64,000 bases of DNA, taken from positions 19,544,677 to 19,608,676 of the forward strand of contig JAJEKV010000011.1 of NCBI GenBank assembly GCA_021234155.1. Direction: 5' to 3'. The stretch's first letter is position 1, and each line of letters starts with the position of its first letter. The notes under the pieces were generated by a model, which was given only the letters and a program-made list of their open reading frames with translations, was not told where the DNA came from and ran no database searches. Shown one piece after another: positions 24,801-35,986 of this stretch. A program made the position numbers and the translations under genes. Source of the stretch: Isoetes taiwanensis. Taxonomy: Eukaryota; Streptophyta; Lycopodiopsida; Isoetales; Isoetaceae.

Positions 24801-25430
24801 CCAGCTGCAAGTAGAGCGGCAGGTGGTCTGAGTCCATCATCTCATCCCTACCAGCCATTCCCACTCGAAAATGTTTGACAAGATGCATGTCCTGCTCGGC
24901 CACCAAAACATAGTCTACCACACTGGACCTACCTCTCTAGTTCTTCTGCCTGCAAGTGTGCTGGCTAAAGGACGGCCACTGTGCTAATCCATTGCAAATC
25001 ACTAGGTCAAAGATACTGTTGAACAACAACAGCTGCCTCCCATAGCGCGAGACCTGAATGTCAGCTGATGCCCGTGGCCAAGCTCTATCTTTCGAAGGGC
25101 TCAGCTTCAACACATCATCTGTGAGAGGGTCAAAGCTCATTGGTTGTTCCGTGCCAGTGCGGGCATTGAAGTCTCCAACGAGCATGACCCTACCCTCCTG
25201 CTTGTGCTGCTGTATATCATCGTATAGATCGACATAGAGCTCCAACTTATCCACACCCAGATGGTTGTGATAGAAGTTGCTCTTGGCATGTGGGAAGTAG
25301 CAGGCCGCCACGAAGAGAGGGCTAACACTGCAATTTTGCACGCGCACCCACAGGTATTTATTATGTTTGTCTGTCTTACACAGGGAAACTAGTTGTGCCA
25401 GGGTTGTCCGGTAGTAGCAGGGGGGGGGAG
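21885..25430 (-). mobile_element. LINE-A, longest copy, inactive
   Basis: Non-LTR retrotransposon, apurinic-endonuclease plus RT type, on the minus strand. From the 5' side: C-terminal part of the endonuclease (MLVGDFNARTG about 25190; start missing), a linker with WFDAECKERKRS-like text, RT motifs (SRVVPIYKAGDSHCPANYRT about 24040, AFDTVPREKL about 23755, the catalytic box about 23490), YKYLGVEFPSAMNWD (about 23290) and the C-terminal finger (about 22500). The catalytic box reads YTDD here instead of YADD. The coding region is split by frameshifts and stops. The 3' untranslated region contains a TATTTG array (22055-22301) and then the conserved hairpin and TTCTA end. Confidence 0.9.
22055..22301. 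repeat. Hexanucleotide microsatellite (acaaat)n
   Basis: About 41 uninterrupted units of acaaat on the plus strand (TATTTG on the LINE strand). The array lies inside the LINE-A 3' untranslated region, not at its end. The sister copy at 19940-19960 has only about three units, so the array expanded after the local duplication or contracted in the sister. The hexamer has no stop codon in several frames, which creates long spurious open frames. Confidence 0.97.
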
Positions 25431-27240
25431 TAGATAGGAAACATTTTTTTATTTCAAGACCTAAGGCACGAATTCCAATAACTCCAATTCAAAGGTCTAG
25501 ACAGGGTCCTCTTTGGAACTTTTTGCACCATATGGAATCTTTTTTGATACCCTTCTTAGTGGAAGAATCTTTTTGGAAAGAAGGAATTTTTAATTTTTGA
25601 AAGGTTTGGGGGTGATGTGGCAAATATGGGGTGTGAATAGGCAACCTCATGATAGCATGGCATGATGATGTGGTAAGGAATCTTTCCCCTAGTCAAAAAC
25701 GTTTGTGAGATGAAAAAATGATGTGGATGACTTTTGATGATGATGTAGCATTTTTCTTGGTGAAGTGGACAATATGTGATGATGTGGCATGTTTTGCAAC
25801 TTTATAATGGTATGAGCACTTCTAACTTGGAAAATTGGTAGTGCTTAGGTCAACTTTAACTTTGCAAACTTGGTGTTGAGAGTGTGCATCTTTCTCTCTC
25901 CATTTTATTTCTTAGAGAGAGAATGTGATGCCTTGAGCATTGAAGGGTCATTTACAATAAGAATTTTGGCTTTTTTCAAAAGTGGATGGAGTGTGATGGA
26001 GTGTGTAAGTAGTTCATGACTAGGAGGGAGATCTTAACCAACTTGGATTATTGAAATGGTGAAGATATATGGGGCAAGGCAAATGAGATGGATGGAGACA
26101 ATGGATAAGGCCAAATATGAATCATGCCAAAAACTTGTGTAGAACCAAAACCTTACTTTAGAGGGGTCTTCCAAACTTGGATTTGTTGAGTCTTCTCATG
26201 TTGACCTTGAGTTTCCATATATGCAACTTCATCCTTTGTCCTTTTGATGATGCTCAAAAGAGAGTCCTTGCTTGGGTCTTCTACTAGAGGCCTTTCAACA
26301 ACTTTTGTCTTCAATGATGTGAACTTGGTCCATGCACACACTTTTAGCATAGAGTTGACATATCATATGAAATGTGTGAATTGCTCTTCTATGCTGCCAA
26401 GTAGTGGCAGAAAATCAAAAGACAAAGTAAAAATACCTATAATATTTGGGGATCTACTAAGAAACTGGAGAATCTGCAAATGTAGAGTGATTAGTTAGAA
26501 TGTCTATCTGGACTTCATTCGGTTGTAATGGACCACCTATGATACCGTTTGAATAATTTCTCACAAGCATGTGGCATGCAAAAATAAGTCAAGTTGCAGA
26601 CAGCCAAGCTCATCATGCTTAACTCTAGAATGGTAAAATAACTGCTCAAATGTTCAAATGCATGTAACTGAAAGCTCATCTGTACGACGACTGGGCAAAT
26701 GCTTTGGTGGAGCAATTCACCAAGCTTCGAGTCGTTCTAGCAATGGAGTCCTGATGATGCTTGTAGCAAAATCAAAAGCAGATGAATATGAAAGAAAAAC
26801 TATATTTATCATCCCCTGTGGTAAAAAACAGGAAGATCAAAAACACCAATAACGTTAGGGAAAAAAAAACTATAGAACAGCCTCCAATGCAAGAACGGTA
26901 AGGCCAGCTATGCTAAATTTAACCGAGACAAAGAGATGCTCCTCCTTCATTAACACAACTAGAACTCGATCTGCACATAAGAGCAACCCAACCCATCTCC
27001 GACTGGATCAACTCCATGCAAGCTCAGAAATCCAACGGATATTTGGGTGAGCCCAATCTGGAAGGAAAGTGTGAAATCGTCATCTTTTTTTTTCTATGCT
27101 ATCGCAAGCACTCCATTCATAATATTTTGCTCTTATTCCCTTTAAAACATGCATCTAGGCCATTCAAACTGTATATTCAAGGCATATTCTTATAACACCA
27201 CAAGCTTGGCTAGGGTTTGCCCTGCGGGCAACCCAAAAAC
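25431..27240. other. Spacer without recognised genes
   Basis: Low-complexity, A/T-rich sequence with recurring gatgatgtgg-like words (25600-25800). I find no convincing exon, RNA gene or transposon end. Confidence 0.5.
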
Positions 27241-27330
27241 AGTTGATGACCTTTTGAATTAATGAACATGAAGATGATCGTCCTAATGATAAGTTGTATA
27301 GCAAGGTGAAACATGATTAATGTTGAAGAA

Positions 27331-28139
27331 TTGGCAGAAGGTGTCTTCAATTCTTCCTCCAGTAGCACAAGTGGATGACTCCCAGCCTTGGGTAGTTCAT
27401 GAGCATGTCAAAGCAGATAAGTTGGTGAATTCCATGTACAAGGTCTTGCTTGTTGCGGACGTCTTACCTCCTTCGTCCAAGTGGCCTTTGGTCATTCCTA
27501 GGGATCGGTAGAAAGCAGTATGGAAATGGGTATGGGATAAACTACTCCATCCCAAAGTATCTGTTTTATGGTGGCAAGTCATTCATCGTTGTCTGCGCGT
27601 TAATATTCTGGTGCACAGATTTCGTCCAAAGGTATCTGCACTTTGTCCCTTATGTGCACAGAGGGACGATACAATTGAGCATTGCTTCTTCCTATGTAGA
27701 CATGTCAGACATGCTTGGTTGTGGCTTCAAGGCCTCTTTCATTGCAACTTGAATAGCCAGCATGTGTTATTAGCAGTCTAACCAAGTAGTTGGGATAATT
27801 TGGCAAAAAGAGCGTTTCATTTGGCTTCTGCATGGATAATTTGGTCCATTTGGAGAAGAAGGAATATTCTCATATTCAAAGGTCTTGCTTGTTCAGATGC
27901 ACAGATCCTTCTTGATGCCCAACAACGAATTGTCAAAGCATTCAGGTGCTCACTAATTGCTAATGAGGTGAAGAGCACTATCTTCAGATTCATACTTATG
28001 AGTTTTTGCTTGCTCTTCATATTGTTTAGATGTTGTATTTGAGTGGGATGGTTTTGCTCTCTCCACTGAGTTATTAGTCCCCATTGTACTCTGTAACTTT
28101 CTCTCGATAATAAAGGCTCAAGTCCTTAAAAAAAAAAAA
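27331..28139 (+). mobile_element. 5'-truncated L1-like LINE with target duplication
   Basis: The 3' end of an L1-type LINE. An open segment encodes the zf-RVT-type domain (VWDKLLHPKVSVLWWQVIH..., then CPLCAQRDDTIEHCFFLC, about 27530-27700) and the trailing AWIIWSIWRRRNILIFKG segment (about 27830-27885). It ends with a polyadenylation-like signal (aataaagg) and an A tract at 28128-28140. Flanking direct repeats ATGATTAATGTTGAAGAA at 27313-27330 and 28140-28157 are a perfect 18-bp target-site duplication. Because the target is itself a repeat with similar words, part of the match could be pre-existing. Confidence 0.88.
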
Positions 28140-28140
28140 A

Positions 28141-28430
28141 TGATTAATGTTGAAGAAAAGAGATGAAACATGATTAATGTTGAAGAAAAAAATAAAAATG
28201 TTGAAATATTTTGAACCTGACGTGAATCAAACACGCAACCATAGCAAGGTGAAACATGATCACTGTTGAAGAAAAAAGGTGAAACAAATCAATGTTGAAG
28301 AAAAAAATAAAAATGTTAAAATATTTTGAAGATGATCGTCCTAATGATAAATTGTATAGCAAGGTGAAACATGATCAATATTGAAGAAAAAAGATGAACC
28401 ATGATCAATGTTGAAGAAAGAAATAACAAG
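28141..28430. repeat. tRNA-Trp-linked repeat array, left cluster
   Basis: Tandem, diverged copies of a unit containing gatgatcgtcctaatgat, atagcaaggtgaaacatgat and aatgttgaagaaaaaaataa. One copy contains a 29-nt antisense tRNA-Trp 3' part (28212-28240: T arm plus acceptor). The family recurs at about 2060-2260, 9650-9750, 27241-27330, 32440-32491 and 38790-39366. Confidence 0.85.
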
Positions 28431-28489
28431 GTGCAAAGCACTGTGGATTGAAATGCTATTATGAATAAAGCTTTATAAATGTATCTTCA

Positions 28490-28712
28490 TGCGTCTGGTC
28501 GTTTAGTCTAGTGGTAATACACTAGGTCTAGCAACTATAGGTCTTGAGTTTGAGACCGCCCAGAATCGCACTTTGAACTGTTGGGTGTCAAAACCCACAG
28601 ACGCAATGTAAAGTGGTTGGGGGCAGGGCCCAACAAAGCAATGTAGTGTTGTCACATGTCCAGTTGGATGCTGCCTAGTGGTGTGACGTTAAAATACTAT
28701 CTATCTATCTAT
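28490..28712 (+). mobile_element. tRNA-derived SINE
   Basis: Starts with a tRNA-like head: an A-box-like tagtctagtgg (about 28505) and a B-box-like gagtttgagac (about 28547), spaced as in a tRNA gene but without a foldable tRNA. The body (gtggttgggggcagggccc, caacaaagcaatgtagtg, gatgctgcc) recurs at 44115-44430 on the other strand. It ends in a short ctat microsatellite. An RNA polymerase III-transcribed SINE is the best reading. Confidence 0.8.
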
Positions 28713-29149
28713 TATTTAAATTATTTAATTATTTTGAAAGTAGTATAGGAACATGGATGAATCATTTCGTTGCATATGTCTTTGTTTTTGCAAGGCAAAG
28801 AGGTAAGTGGCCAATATCACGAAGATGTTGTTTTTCTATTCTGAGCCCGTGTTGACAATTCATGTGTATTTTTTTTGTTTTGTTAAGGGTGATGCGTAAC
28901 TTTTTTTTTTATGTTTAGATGTAGATTTTGAACATTATTTATTAGCATGTGTTTGTGTTGAATGGTTAAGTCCTTTGAGGTGTAGGGTTCGACTTAGTGT
29001 TGAATAACACGAGTAACATATGGGATTTGAATTTTTAAAATCACGTAAAAGTAAATCATTTATATAAAAGTGTCTAGTTTTACTTTAAAAGCAAAGATTT
29101 CTACAATTATTAAAACAGACAGAAAGCTCATAGACAGAGTGTTGATTGT

Positions 29150-29590
29150 CTAGTTGTTTTCGTACTCGATGATTACGTTTGCACAATTGATTTTGAATAT
29201 AACTGTTGGATTTTGTTGAGATACTCGTTCACGGAATTTTAGTGGCGACGTCATCATTTCATTATACAATTCTCCATCGTCCATTCCATATGCTTTGTCA
29301 AGGAGTTCATTTCGGAAGAGTGCTTTGTATGCTTTGCCTGTATCGCTGTAGATGGAACCAGCAAGTGTTGGTACTGGCTTTGGATTTGCAGTTTCACATC
29401 GTGCGCAGTGTTCTTCATACGTTTCAGCTGTGCAATGTGTACAAACGTATCGTATGCTATCGAAATTGTCAGTTTGTGCTTCAAATTTGCCAATCTTAGG
29501 TGTATGCGTAGATGTTATTTTTGGGATGCCACTTCTAAAAATAATCGAAAATGCAATATGGCAATTATCGTCTAGTGTAGATGTCCAGGT
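29150..29590 (-). pseudogene. RPA1-like C-terminal OB-fold fragment
   Basis: The minus strand encodes a zinc-ribbon YVCTHCTAETYEEHCARC (C-x2-C-x8-C-x2-C) followed by an OB-fold-like TLAGSIYSDTGKAYKALFRN, as in the C-terminal DNA-binding domain of replication protein A large subunits (Rep_fac-A_C). No N-terminal domains are seen and the segment has no promoter. Plants carry many such fragments, from host RPA1 paralogues or Helitron-type transposons that encode RPA-like proteins. I cannot tell which applies. The flanks (28713-29149 and 29645-29900) are A/T-rich with nothing recognised. Confidence 0.6.
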
Positions 29591-29924
29591 AATTTTTAAC
29601 AAAATAAGCCATGTATTTTTAACAAAGTAAGCCATGTGAATCAAAAATTCTTTTGTGAATGTAAGCGTTATAAACCGGTGAATAGTGCAAAGGTCTAAGA
29701 GGAGAATGTGTCATCTAATTTACAAAGCGACTTGCTAAAATGTATGGCAATCTTAAGCAATGTGCGGTGCAAGCTTATAAACTTCAAAATGACCTAATTC
29801 ATAATCGTTTCTATCTTACGAATTTTGGCAAGTTCGCATATATTTTGGTTGACAATTTCTTGATGTTTAATTAAATTTTCTTAAAAAGTTGGTAGTCACA
29901 CCGTCCATTCTCGCTTACATATAT

Positions 29925-30609
29925 ACCAAAGAATCCTCTGTTTGGTTTGACTTGATTAAAGACTGTTAATCTTTGTACATGGGATCATCGATGGCGTCTC
30001 CAACTTTTCTCGATTAATGAAGTGGAAGATCCCCGATCCTTCCAAATAAACAATTAAACAATCTTCAAGATTGCGTAACCCCGCTAGAAACTAGCAGTCA
30101 TACACAAACTAACTATGATTTGGAGTGCCAAATTTACCTTGCAAGTAATTTGGATAGATGGTCTAAATTCTCGGCTTTTGTAGTGCGCATCCTCCCATTA
30201 AATTGGATAGACGAACAAGCGGACTATTACACATATACCACATCCCATTAGAATTGTGAGCAGCCCGGTTATGGCGGTGTTGATAGAATCATCATTTCGA
30301 TGGTGGATACGAGAATAAAGTCAAGGTAAGGAGAAAAATCACCATCCCAGTATTCATATTTTGCCTTGATATTTGGTAAGAATCGGCAAATGTTGTTTAC
30401 CGCACTGTTTTGCATTGAATAAAAATCATTAGCCTAAGAAGCTATTGGTCCGACTTAACAACAATAGATTACCCGCAAAGAAGACAAAGGAAACAGATTA
30501 TTATCCTTTTCGCATTATATCCCCGCAAATCGGCTAAATGTGACAGCCCTAATGCAAAGAACTCCAGCTATAAACGTTCCAATTCCTCTGTTGAGCCCCT
30601 TGCTCAGAC
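29925..30609 (-). pseudogene. ALMT-type anion-channel pseudogene
   Basis: Decayed multi-exon remnant of an aluminium-activated-malate-transporter family gene. After a tttttgcag acceptor (exon from 30609) the minus strand reads GLSKGLNRGIGTFIAGVL, like the TM segment of ALMT proteins. Next come FLPNIKAKYEY (about 30385), ILMGCGICVIVRLFVYPI (about 30230) followed by a stop and WEDAHY (family WAGEDLH), ENLDHLSKLLA (about 30150) and DDPMYKD (about 29990) followed by a stop and QSLIKSNQTEDSL. Order and spacing match the family. At least two in-frame stops and one frameshift (after KYEY) are visible. ALMTs conduct malate and other anions across plasma or vacuolar membranes; this copy cannot be functional. 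The N-terminal TM exons were not found. Confidence 0.82.
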
Positions 30610-30749
30610 CTGCAAAAAAAATGTTACTTTTTATTGTCTCTAGAAAAGCATCGAATAAAAAGAACCATCTTCTTAGAATTAAAAAGTGGAAGAAAAACTT
30701 GAAAAGACATTGCTAAATTGGAAAGAAACAGAGATCAGGATATTTATTC

Positions 30750-30885
30750 CTTTAGAGGAAAAGATTTTACAACCATTCTGAAAGGCACAGATTGAGATTC
30801 TGGCGACGACCCATTTGCAACAACAGCCACACCAGTAATATCTTCATTACTTTTAACAATTTTCGCAGGTCTGCATCTTCATCAT
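30750..30885 (-). other. Unrecognised coding-like exon
   Basis: After a gatgcag acceptor the minus strand is open for about 42 residues (..IVKSNEDITGVAVVANGSS..VPFRMVVKSFPLKE) and ends at TAA. Amino-acid use looks genuine, but I do not recognise a family. It lies just upstream of the ALMT remnant on the same strand and does not resemble ALMT. Confidence 0.25.
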
Positions 30886-30999
30886 GGGCCTATCATTTTG
30901 TCATTTTGTTTGCAAACAAAATGACAGAGCAAACAAACAAATTCAAATCTTCATAATTTAGCTCCATAGATTTATGCGCCAAAGAAGAATTTTGCAGGA

Positions 31000-32440
31000 A
31001 AAGAAAAGGGGAATTTTAAGCTCAAAATCTTACCATAAGCCTTGATTTTATTGTCAACATGGGGTATATAATACTATCAGCGAAAACTTTGCTTGAAAAG
31101 AGGCTAATCCAACGATTTTGGCCACATCTAGATGGATAAGGAATGCAGCACGATCACAAAAGGTACATATTCAACATGCAACTTTGAACAGAATCTATGA
31201 GCATAAACATTCCCAGTTTCATTATGATATAAAGTTCGAATCAAAAGAAACAATAGTAGCCGGATTAGTTACCTCTTTATATCGAATGGTGATAGACGTG
31301 GAATAGTCAAGAATGTGCTGATATATGCACCCATTACGAGATTAATGTAAAGCTGCTCAGAACTTTAATAGCTCCAAATCTGCATGTCATGAAGAATGGC
31401 AAGAGCCATATATGTAGCATCTAGAATCCTGCTTATATCTGAATACTCTGAGGCCTAAAATCTGCACAAACAAAGTACATCAACCTTTGCATCAACTTCA
31501 TGAACAGACGCCCATACTTAAGATTAAGTACAAAACTTATCTATAAATTTGCTTTGAGTAATGAATATCTTCTACGGCAAGAAATCAAGAAAATAAGCCA
31601 AAATCATATCTTCCCTCAGAACCGAGAACCGACAGCAACAACATACTAACTCGTTCAATTTCATGGTGCTTAATTCCTCCTAGTCCGTTTATTCCTCAAT
31701 CCAAAGCCGTGTTCCACAAGATTGATATCATGCGTAAGGTAAGGCAAGACCATGTAAGAACCGGAGCGAGGATTTCAATACTTCGAACAATCATTTATCT
31801 CTGGTTTTTCTCGCTCCGAGCTTGAGCTATAATGGAAGAAACCCGCTTAAAGAGGCCGAATCACCATTAAAGGGCTAATGACCACCTCTTCAATTTCGTT
31901 TTTCAAAGACATGAAAATAAAAAGCATCTTTTCGACTATGGGCCAAAAGCGCTTCGCCGACCGTCGGATCCGAACATGCAAATCCGAACATTCTTTATCC
32001 TGTATTTTCGGATTAGCCAACGCCGGAAATAGTCATTTGGTGCCAAGGCCTTTGGCCGACCGACCAATTATCTCAGATTTAGGGCAACCACTATGGAAAG
32101 GGCGCCTATTTCCAATAAAAAAATAGTTTGTTTTAAAAATAAAAAACCCAAAGATAAATTCTAAAAAAAGGAATCTCTAGCCCAAAGGTTAAAAAAAACC
32201 AATAGTTTTTCACAAAAAAAAACGAGTTTCCGATCGCCGGAAAAATAATTTGGCGTCCAAAACACGGAAAACCTTAGCGTATATTCATACGCAAAAAAAC
32301 CAAAAAGTTTTTCACCGCCGGAAAAACAATCAGTAATGACGGCCGTCAGATTATCAGATATACTCCTGATATGCCAGAATATGCCAAAACTAACCCTCCC
32401 CCTAACGAATTGCCCCCTTAACAGGGGCAATCCAAAAATG
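31000..32440. other. Spacer without recognised genes
   Basis: I see no convincing exon. The stretch 32170-32330 has short repeated phrases around cgccggaaaaa that loosely resemble 46850-46930; this may be an old dispersed repeat. Confidence 0.4.
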
Positions 32441-32491
32441 TTAAAATATTTTGAATTTGACGTGAATCAAACACGCAACCATAGCAAGGTG

Positions 32492-33184
32492 TTGCAGTGC
32501 CCTGGGCTTCTCCAACGAGGTAATTCTTATTTTTTGAGCTATTCTTATTAATTATAGATCCTCAATCCTGATCAACGGGGAGTGTAGTCCCTTCTTCCCC
32601 CCTGAAAAGTGGAGTCAAGCAGGGGTGTCCTCTTGCCCCCTTCCTTTTTCTGATTATTATGGAAGCCCTTCATGGTAAGATGGAGGAAGCTAAAAATACT
32701 AACCTGATCCAGGGCCTCAACCTCCCTGATAATGGTGAGATGGATCAAATTTTGAATGGACATTTTGCAGACGACACCTTCTTACTGGTTTCTATGGACT
32801 ATCAATCTATTATTTACACTCAAATTATTTTGAAGACTTTTGGGAATGCATCAAACTGTAAAGTTAACCCCATCAAATCGAAGGTTTTGGCCAAGGATCA
32901 GGTAAAAGGGGAGCAAACGGCTGCTCTCTTGGGCTATAAGTATATCCTTCCTACCAACTCTTCTAAAATCTTAGGTATTCCTTATGCTTTAAAAGGCAGA
33001 CCCTCTGACATCTGGACTGATATAGTCGAAAAGTTCCACGGGAAGGTAGATAGCCTTAATTCTAAATACATCTCAAAGCATGGCCGAGCCATCATTGCAA
33101 ACTCGGTTATCTCTTCCTCTCATGTTTATCAGTCTTCTGTGATTCTGGCCCCAAGAAGGTATCCACCAAGTTTCAAAGTAGTCG
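32492..33184 (+). mobile_element. LINE-B (L1-like), 5' part
   Basis: L1-type reverse transcriptase segment on the plus strand: SGVKQGCPLAPFL (about 32610-32650, in a shifted frame), the catalytic box FADDTFLLV (about 32765) and the downstream RT/thumb text GRAIIANSVISSSHVYQSS (about 33080-33140). The left edge splits a tRNA-Trp-linked repeat at atagcaaggtg (32491), and the same repeat resumes after the LINE poly(A) at 38790 with GGTG duplicated. The element is 5'-truncated and resumes at 37134. Confidence 0.87.
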
Positions 33185-33824
33185 TATTTAATTAAAGTGG
33201 GACTCATTCCATTCCCACTTTTTTTTGGAACCCTATTATTTTACACAAAAAGGAGCACCCCGACCCGAAAACTGTCCATAATTCGAATTTTTGTCTGTTA
33301 GTGTGCATCCAAGCTTTCTTCCAATTATCTTGGATAGCGAGTCGAGAACAAGAACAATGAAACTCAAACATAGGAATTTTATTACAGATTGAAACCAAAG
33401 TTCTAGTTGAAAAAGATTCTTAGTTGAACATTTTGGCTCTATTTTCTTAGGTGGATAGACAAGAGATCACAAATTCCAACAAAAATTAAGCAAATTGTTT
33501 ACTTAATCACCAATAAATACTAGTTTTGAGATACCTTATATTTATAAATGGGGTCATTACAATATATATTACAGTGGGTGAAGAGACCATAGTGGTCATA
33601 TGGGCACAGTGATTACACCCTGTTCACACATGAACCACCTAGTGCAAAGGGCGCATGGAGCTCTCTCCAAGTCACGGAGCAACTTATATACGATAGAAAT
33701 TTGTATGGCATGTACTATCTGGTCGAGATAAGGACTGCAAATCAAGTTAGTCAAGTGATGCTACATGCAAAAAAAATAAAATAAAACATAGTTCTTAGGG
33801 CCATTTTTGGAAAATACAGGCCTG

Positions 33825-34245
33825 AGAGCCTTTCTCGACTCGCGAGTCGAGAAAGGCAGCTTAGAGGGAGAAACATAGGTCAGAAGGCCTTTCTCGACTC
33901 GCGAGTCGAGAAAGGCAGCTCAAAGCGAAAAACGCAGGTTTTAGAGGTCAGAAGGCCTTTCTCGACTCGGGAGTCGAGAAAGGCAGCTCAAAGCGAAAAA
34001 CGCAGGTTTTAGGGGTCAAAAGGCCTTTCTCGACTCGCGAGTCGAGAAAGGCAGCTCAAAGTGAAAAACGCAGGTTTTAGGGGTCAGAAGGCCTTTCTCG
34101 ACGCGAGTCGAGAAAGGCAGCTCAAAGCGAAAAACGCAGGTTTTTGGGGTCAGAAGGCCTTTCTCGACTCGTGAGTCGAGAAAGGCAGCTCAAAGCGAAA
34201 AACGCAGGCTTGAGGGCCTTTCTCGACGCAACTCAGAGTAAAAAA
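33825..34245. repeat. Satellite of about 68 bp, each unit with a 24-bp palindrome
   Basis: Units begin at tttctcga at 33831, 33890, 33958, 34026, 34094, 34160 and 34219 (spacing mostly 66-68). The first six carry tttctcgactcgcgag followed by tcgagaaa, a near-perfect palindrome, joined by a spacer (ggcagctcaaagcgaaaaac, then gcaggttt). The seventh is decayed, and a related single copy lies near 34335. A similar palindrome, ctcgcctcgcgaggcgag, occurs at 36551. Confidence 0.93.
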
Positions 34246-35758
34246 AGGCAATTTCAAGGGCCAGAGATTATTTTTGCGGAGCATCATTTTATCTATCTAT
34301 CCACCTAATTTTCCACCATAGGCGAGAAAAAATGAGGGCCTTTCTCGACTCGCATGTCGAGAAAGGCCTTCAAGGTCCCTCTGAGGGCCTTTCTGAGGAC
34401 ACCAATTTGAGCGCTATGCACTCAAACTAAATAAACCTATGCATTAAATGCCCAAAAGCCCATTGACAAGATTAAAACTATATAAACCTATGCATTGAAC
34501 CATGAAAGCCCATTAAACTTATGCAAACCTATGCATTAACCTTGATAACTAGCCTGTTTAGTATGCAAGTATTGTATACATATATAAAAAAAAGCCTTCA
34601 TTAAATGCACCATTTTTTTAACATAATCTTTTTAGTACATTAATGACATAAATGTATTAAAAAAATCATGGTTCCATTTCATTTTCATTAAGAGATCCAT
34701 ACTTATGCTTTATATGCACACACCTCACCTAGTAATATTTTTGATTAAATTTCTGCTTATTATAATCATTGGTTTGACGACCTTTCCTGGATGCATAAGA
34801 GAAAGAAGATATATCTCTACATAAGAAGATATTAACTTCTGTCAAGGTGGATATTGCATATAAAATGCTTTAACAAATCTTTTTGGATTATTATTGCCAA
34901 AACCGTGTTGCTTATAGGTTGCAACAATGGTTACGAAAAAGAGTTCCGCTATTACTTAAATGACTTAAAGAATATTATCCTGGCGTAGCTTTTTTTTCCC
35001 GCCCGTGGCTTAATTTTCCCGCCCGTGCTTAACATTTAAAATTTGGTACAGAATTTTGGATGAGATTTTTGGTACACACCTTTGAGTCTCATGGGCGCCA
35101 TAGCCGTCTCTTGAAGAACGATCAATCGTGTGCTTCTTTCAAGATAGCAAGCTTCTTGGTGGCCACATCTTGCATCCTCTGAAGCTCCAGAAGTAGTCTT
35201 GAAGGATCTAAGCAATGCGAGAGATTCAACTTAGTTTGAGAAAGCGGTGGATTTAATGCAGAGTTTTCATCCATTCAAACAGGGCACATCAGACTGAATG
35301 CATCAGAAGCAGAATTGAGACTTACATTTCTCTTAAACTTGTTCTTCAGATCGTTTGCACTGCTAACATCGAAGAAATAATCCGGATACGACTTATGCTC
35401 GACGAAGAAGGGAGGCACATTCTCTGTCTTTGCATGTACTCTGTTTCTGCATCTACTCCGTTTTGTCTTCTAGGGTTGCAGAGCTCCGGAATAGAGACTC
35501 GCATTTCCCATTGCTCCATGCTCGCGTTGATTCAACAACCCATCTATCTTCAGCAAGGCTGCAAAACAAAGATATGAAGGGGATCTCAAGACAGGGTTTG
35601 AAGAATAGCGGATCTGAAGAACTTGGATCTACCGGTAAAGATCTTTCTCTATCTCTGCAGACATATTGATCTTTAAAAGGAGCAGGGGGGCTTCTCCTTT
35701 CCAAGAAGCTCGGCCATGGCCAAGAAGCTCAGCCAAGGAGCAGGGGGGTTTCTAATCT

Positions 35759-35986
35759 TCAATCTAACCTTGTTTTCGCTGTCCAGATCAACACATGCTT
35801 AAGATTTGAAGCAGAACTTGCGCTTATGGATTGAAGCTTTTGGTTTGATTTTGGGCCTACGTCCTGCTTTGCCATGCCGCCCACGACTTCCTGCCGGAGC
35901 AGAGCCTCCATAATATGAGCTTCAGAACCTACACCTGAGATGAAAAACAGCAGGGATAGAATCAAAGCAAACAGGCGCAGTGCCAT
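35759..35986 (-). CDS. Putative small secreted protein (75 residues), unrecognised
   Basis: A minus-strand frame from ATG 35986 begins MALRLFALILSLLFFISGVG, a good signal peptide with likely cleavage near GVGS-EA. The remaining mature part of about 53 residues has no cysteines and no peptide-hormone motif that I know. A TATA-like ctataaaagg lies about 45 bp upstream (about 36033), and a two-codon upstream frame (ATG AGC TAA) precedes the start. The frame lies inside the TIR element, so it may be captured host sequence. A GT near the 3' end could be a splice donor that would extend the protein. Expression is unproven. Confidence 0.4.
   Translation of the reverse strand: MALRLFALILSLLFFISGVGSEAHIMEALLRQEVVGGMAKQDVGPKSNQKLQSISASSASNLKHVLIWTAKTRLD

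Noticed and set aside
28490-28565. Functional tRNA gene at the SINE head
   Set aside because: A and B boxes are present, but the acceptor and anticodon stems do not pair and the T loop is degenerate.
33825-34245. Possible CRISPR array
   Set aside because: The regular palindromic repeats have spacers that are themselves nearly identical, and the context is a plant nuclear genome. It is a satellite.
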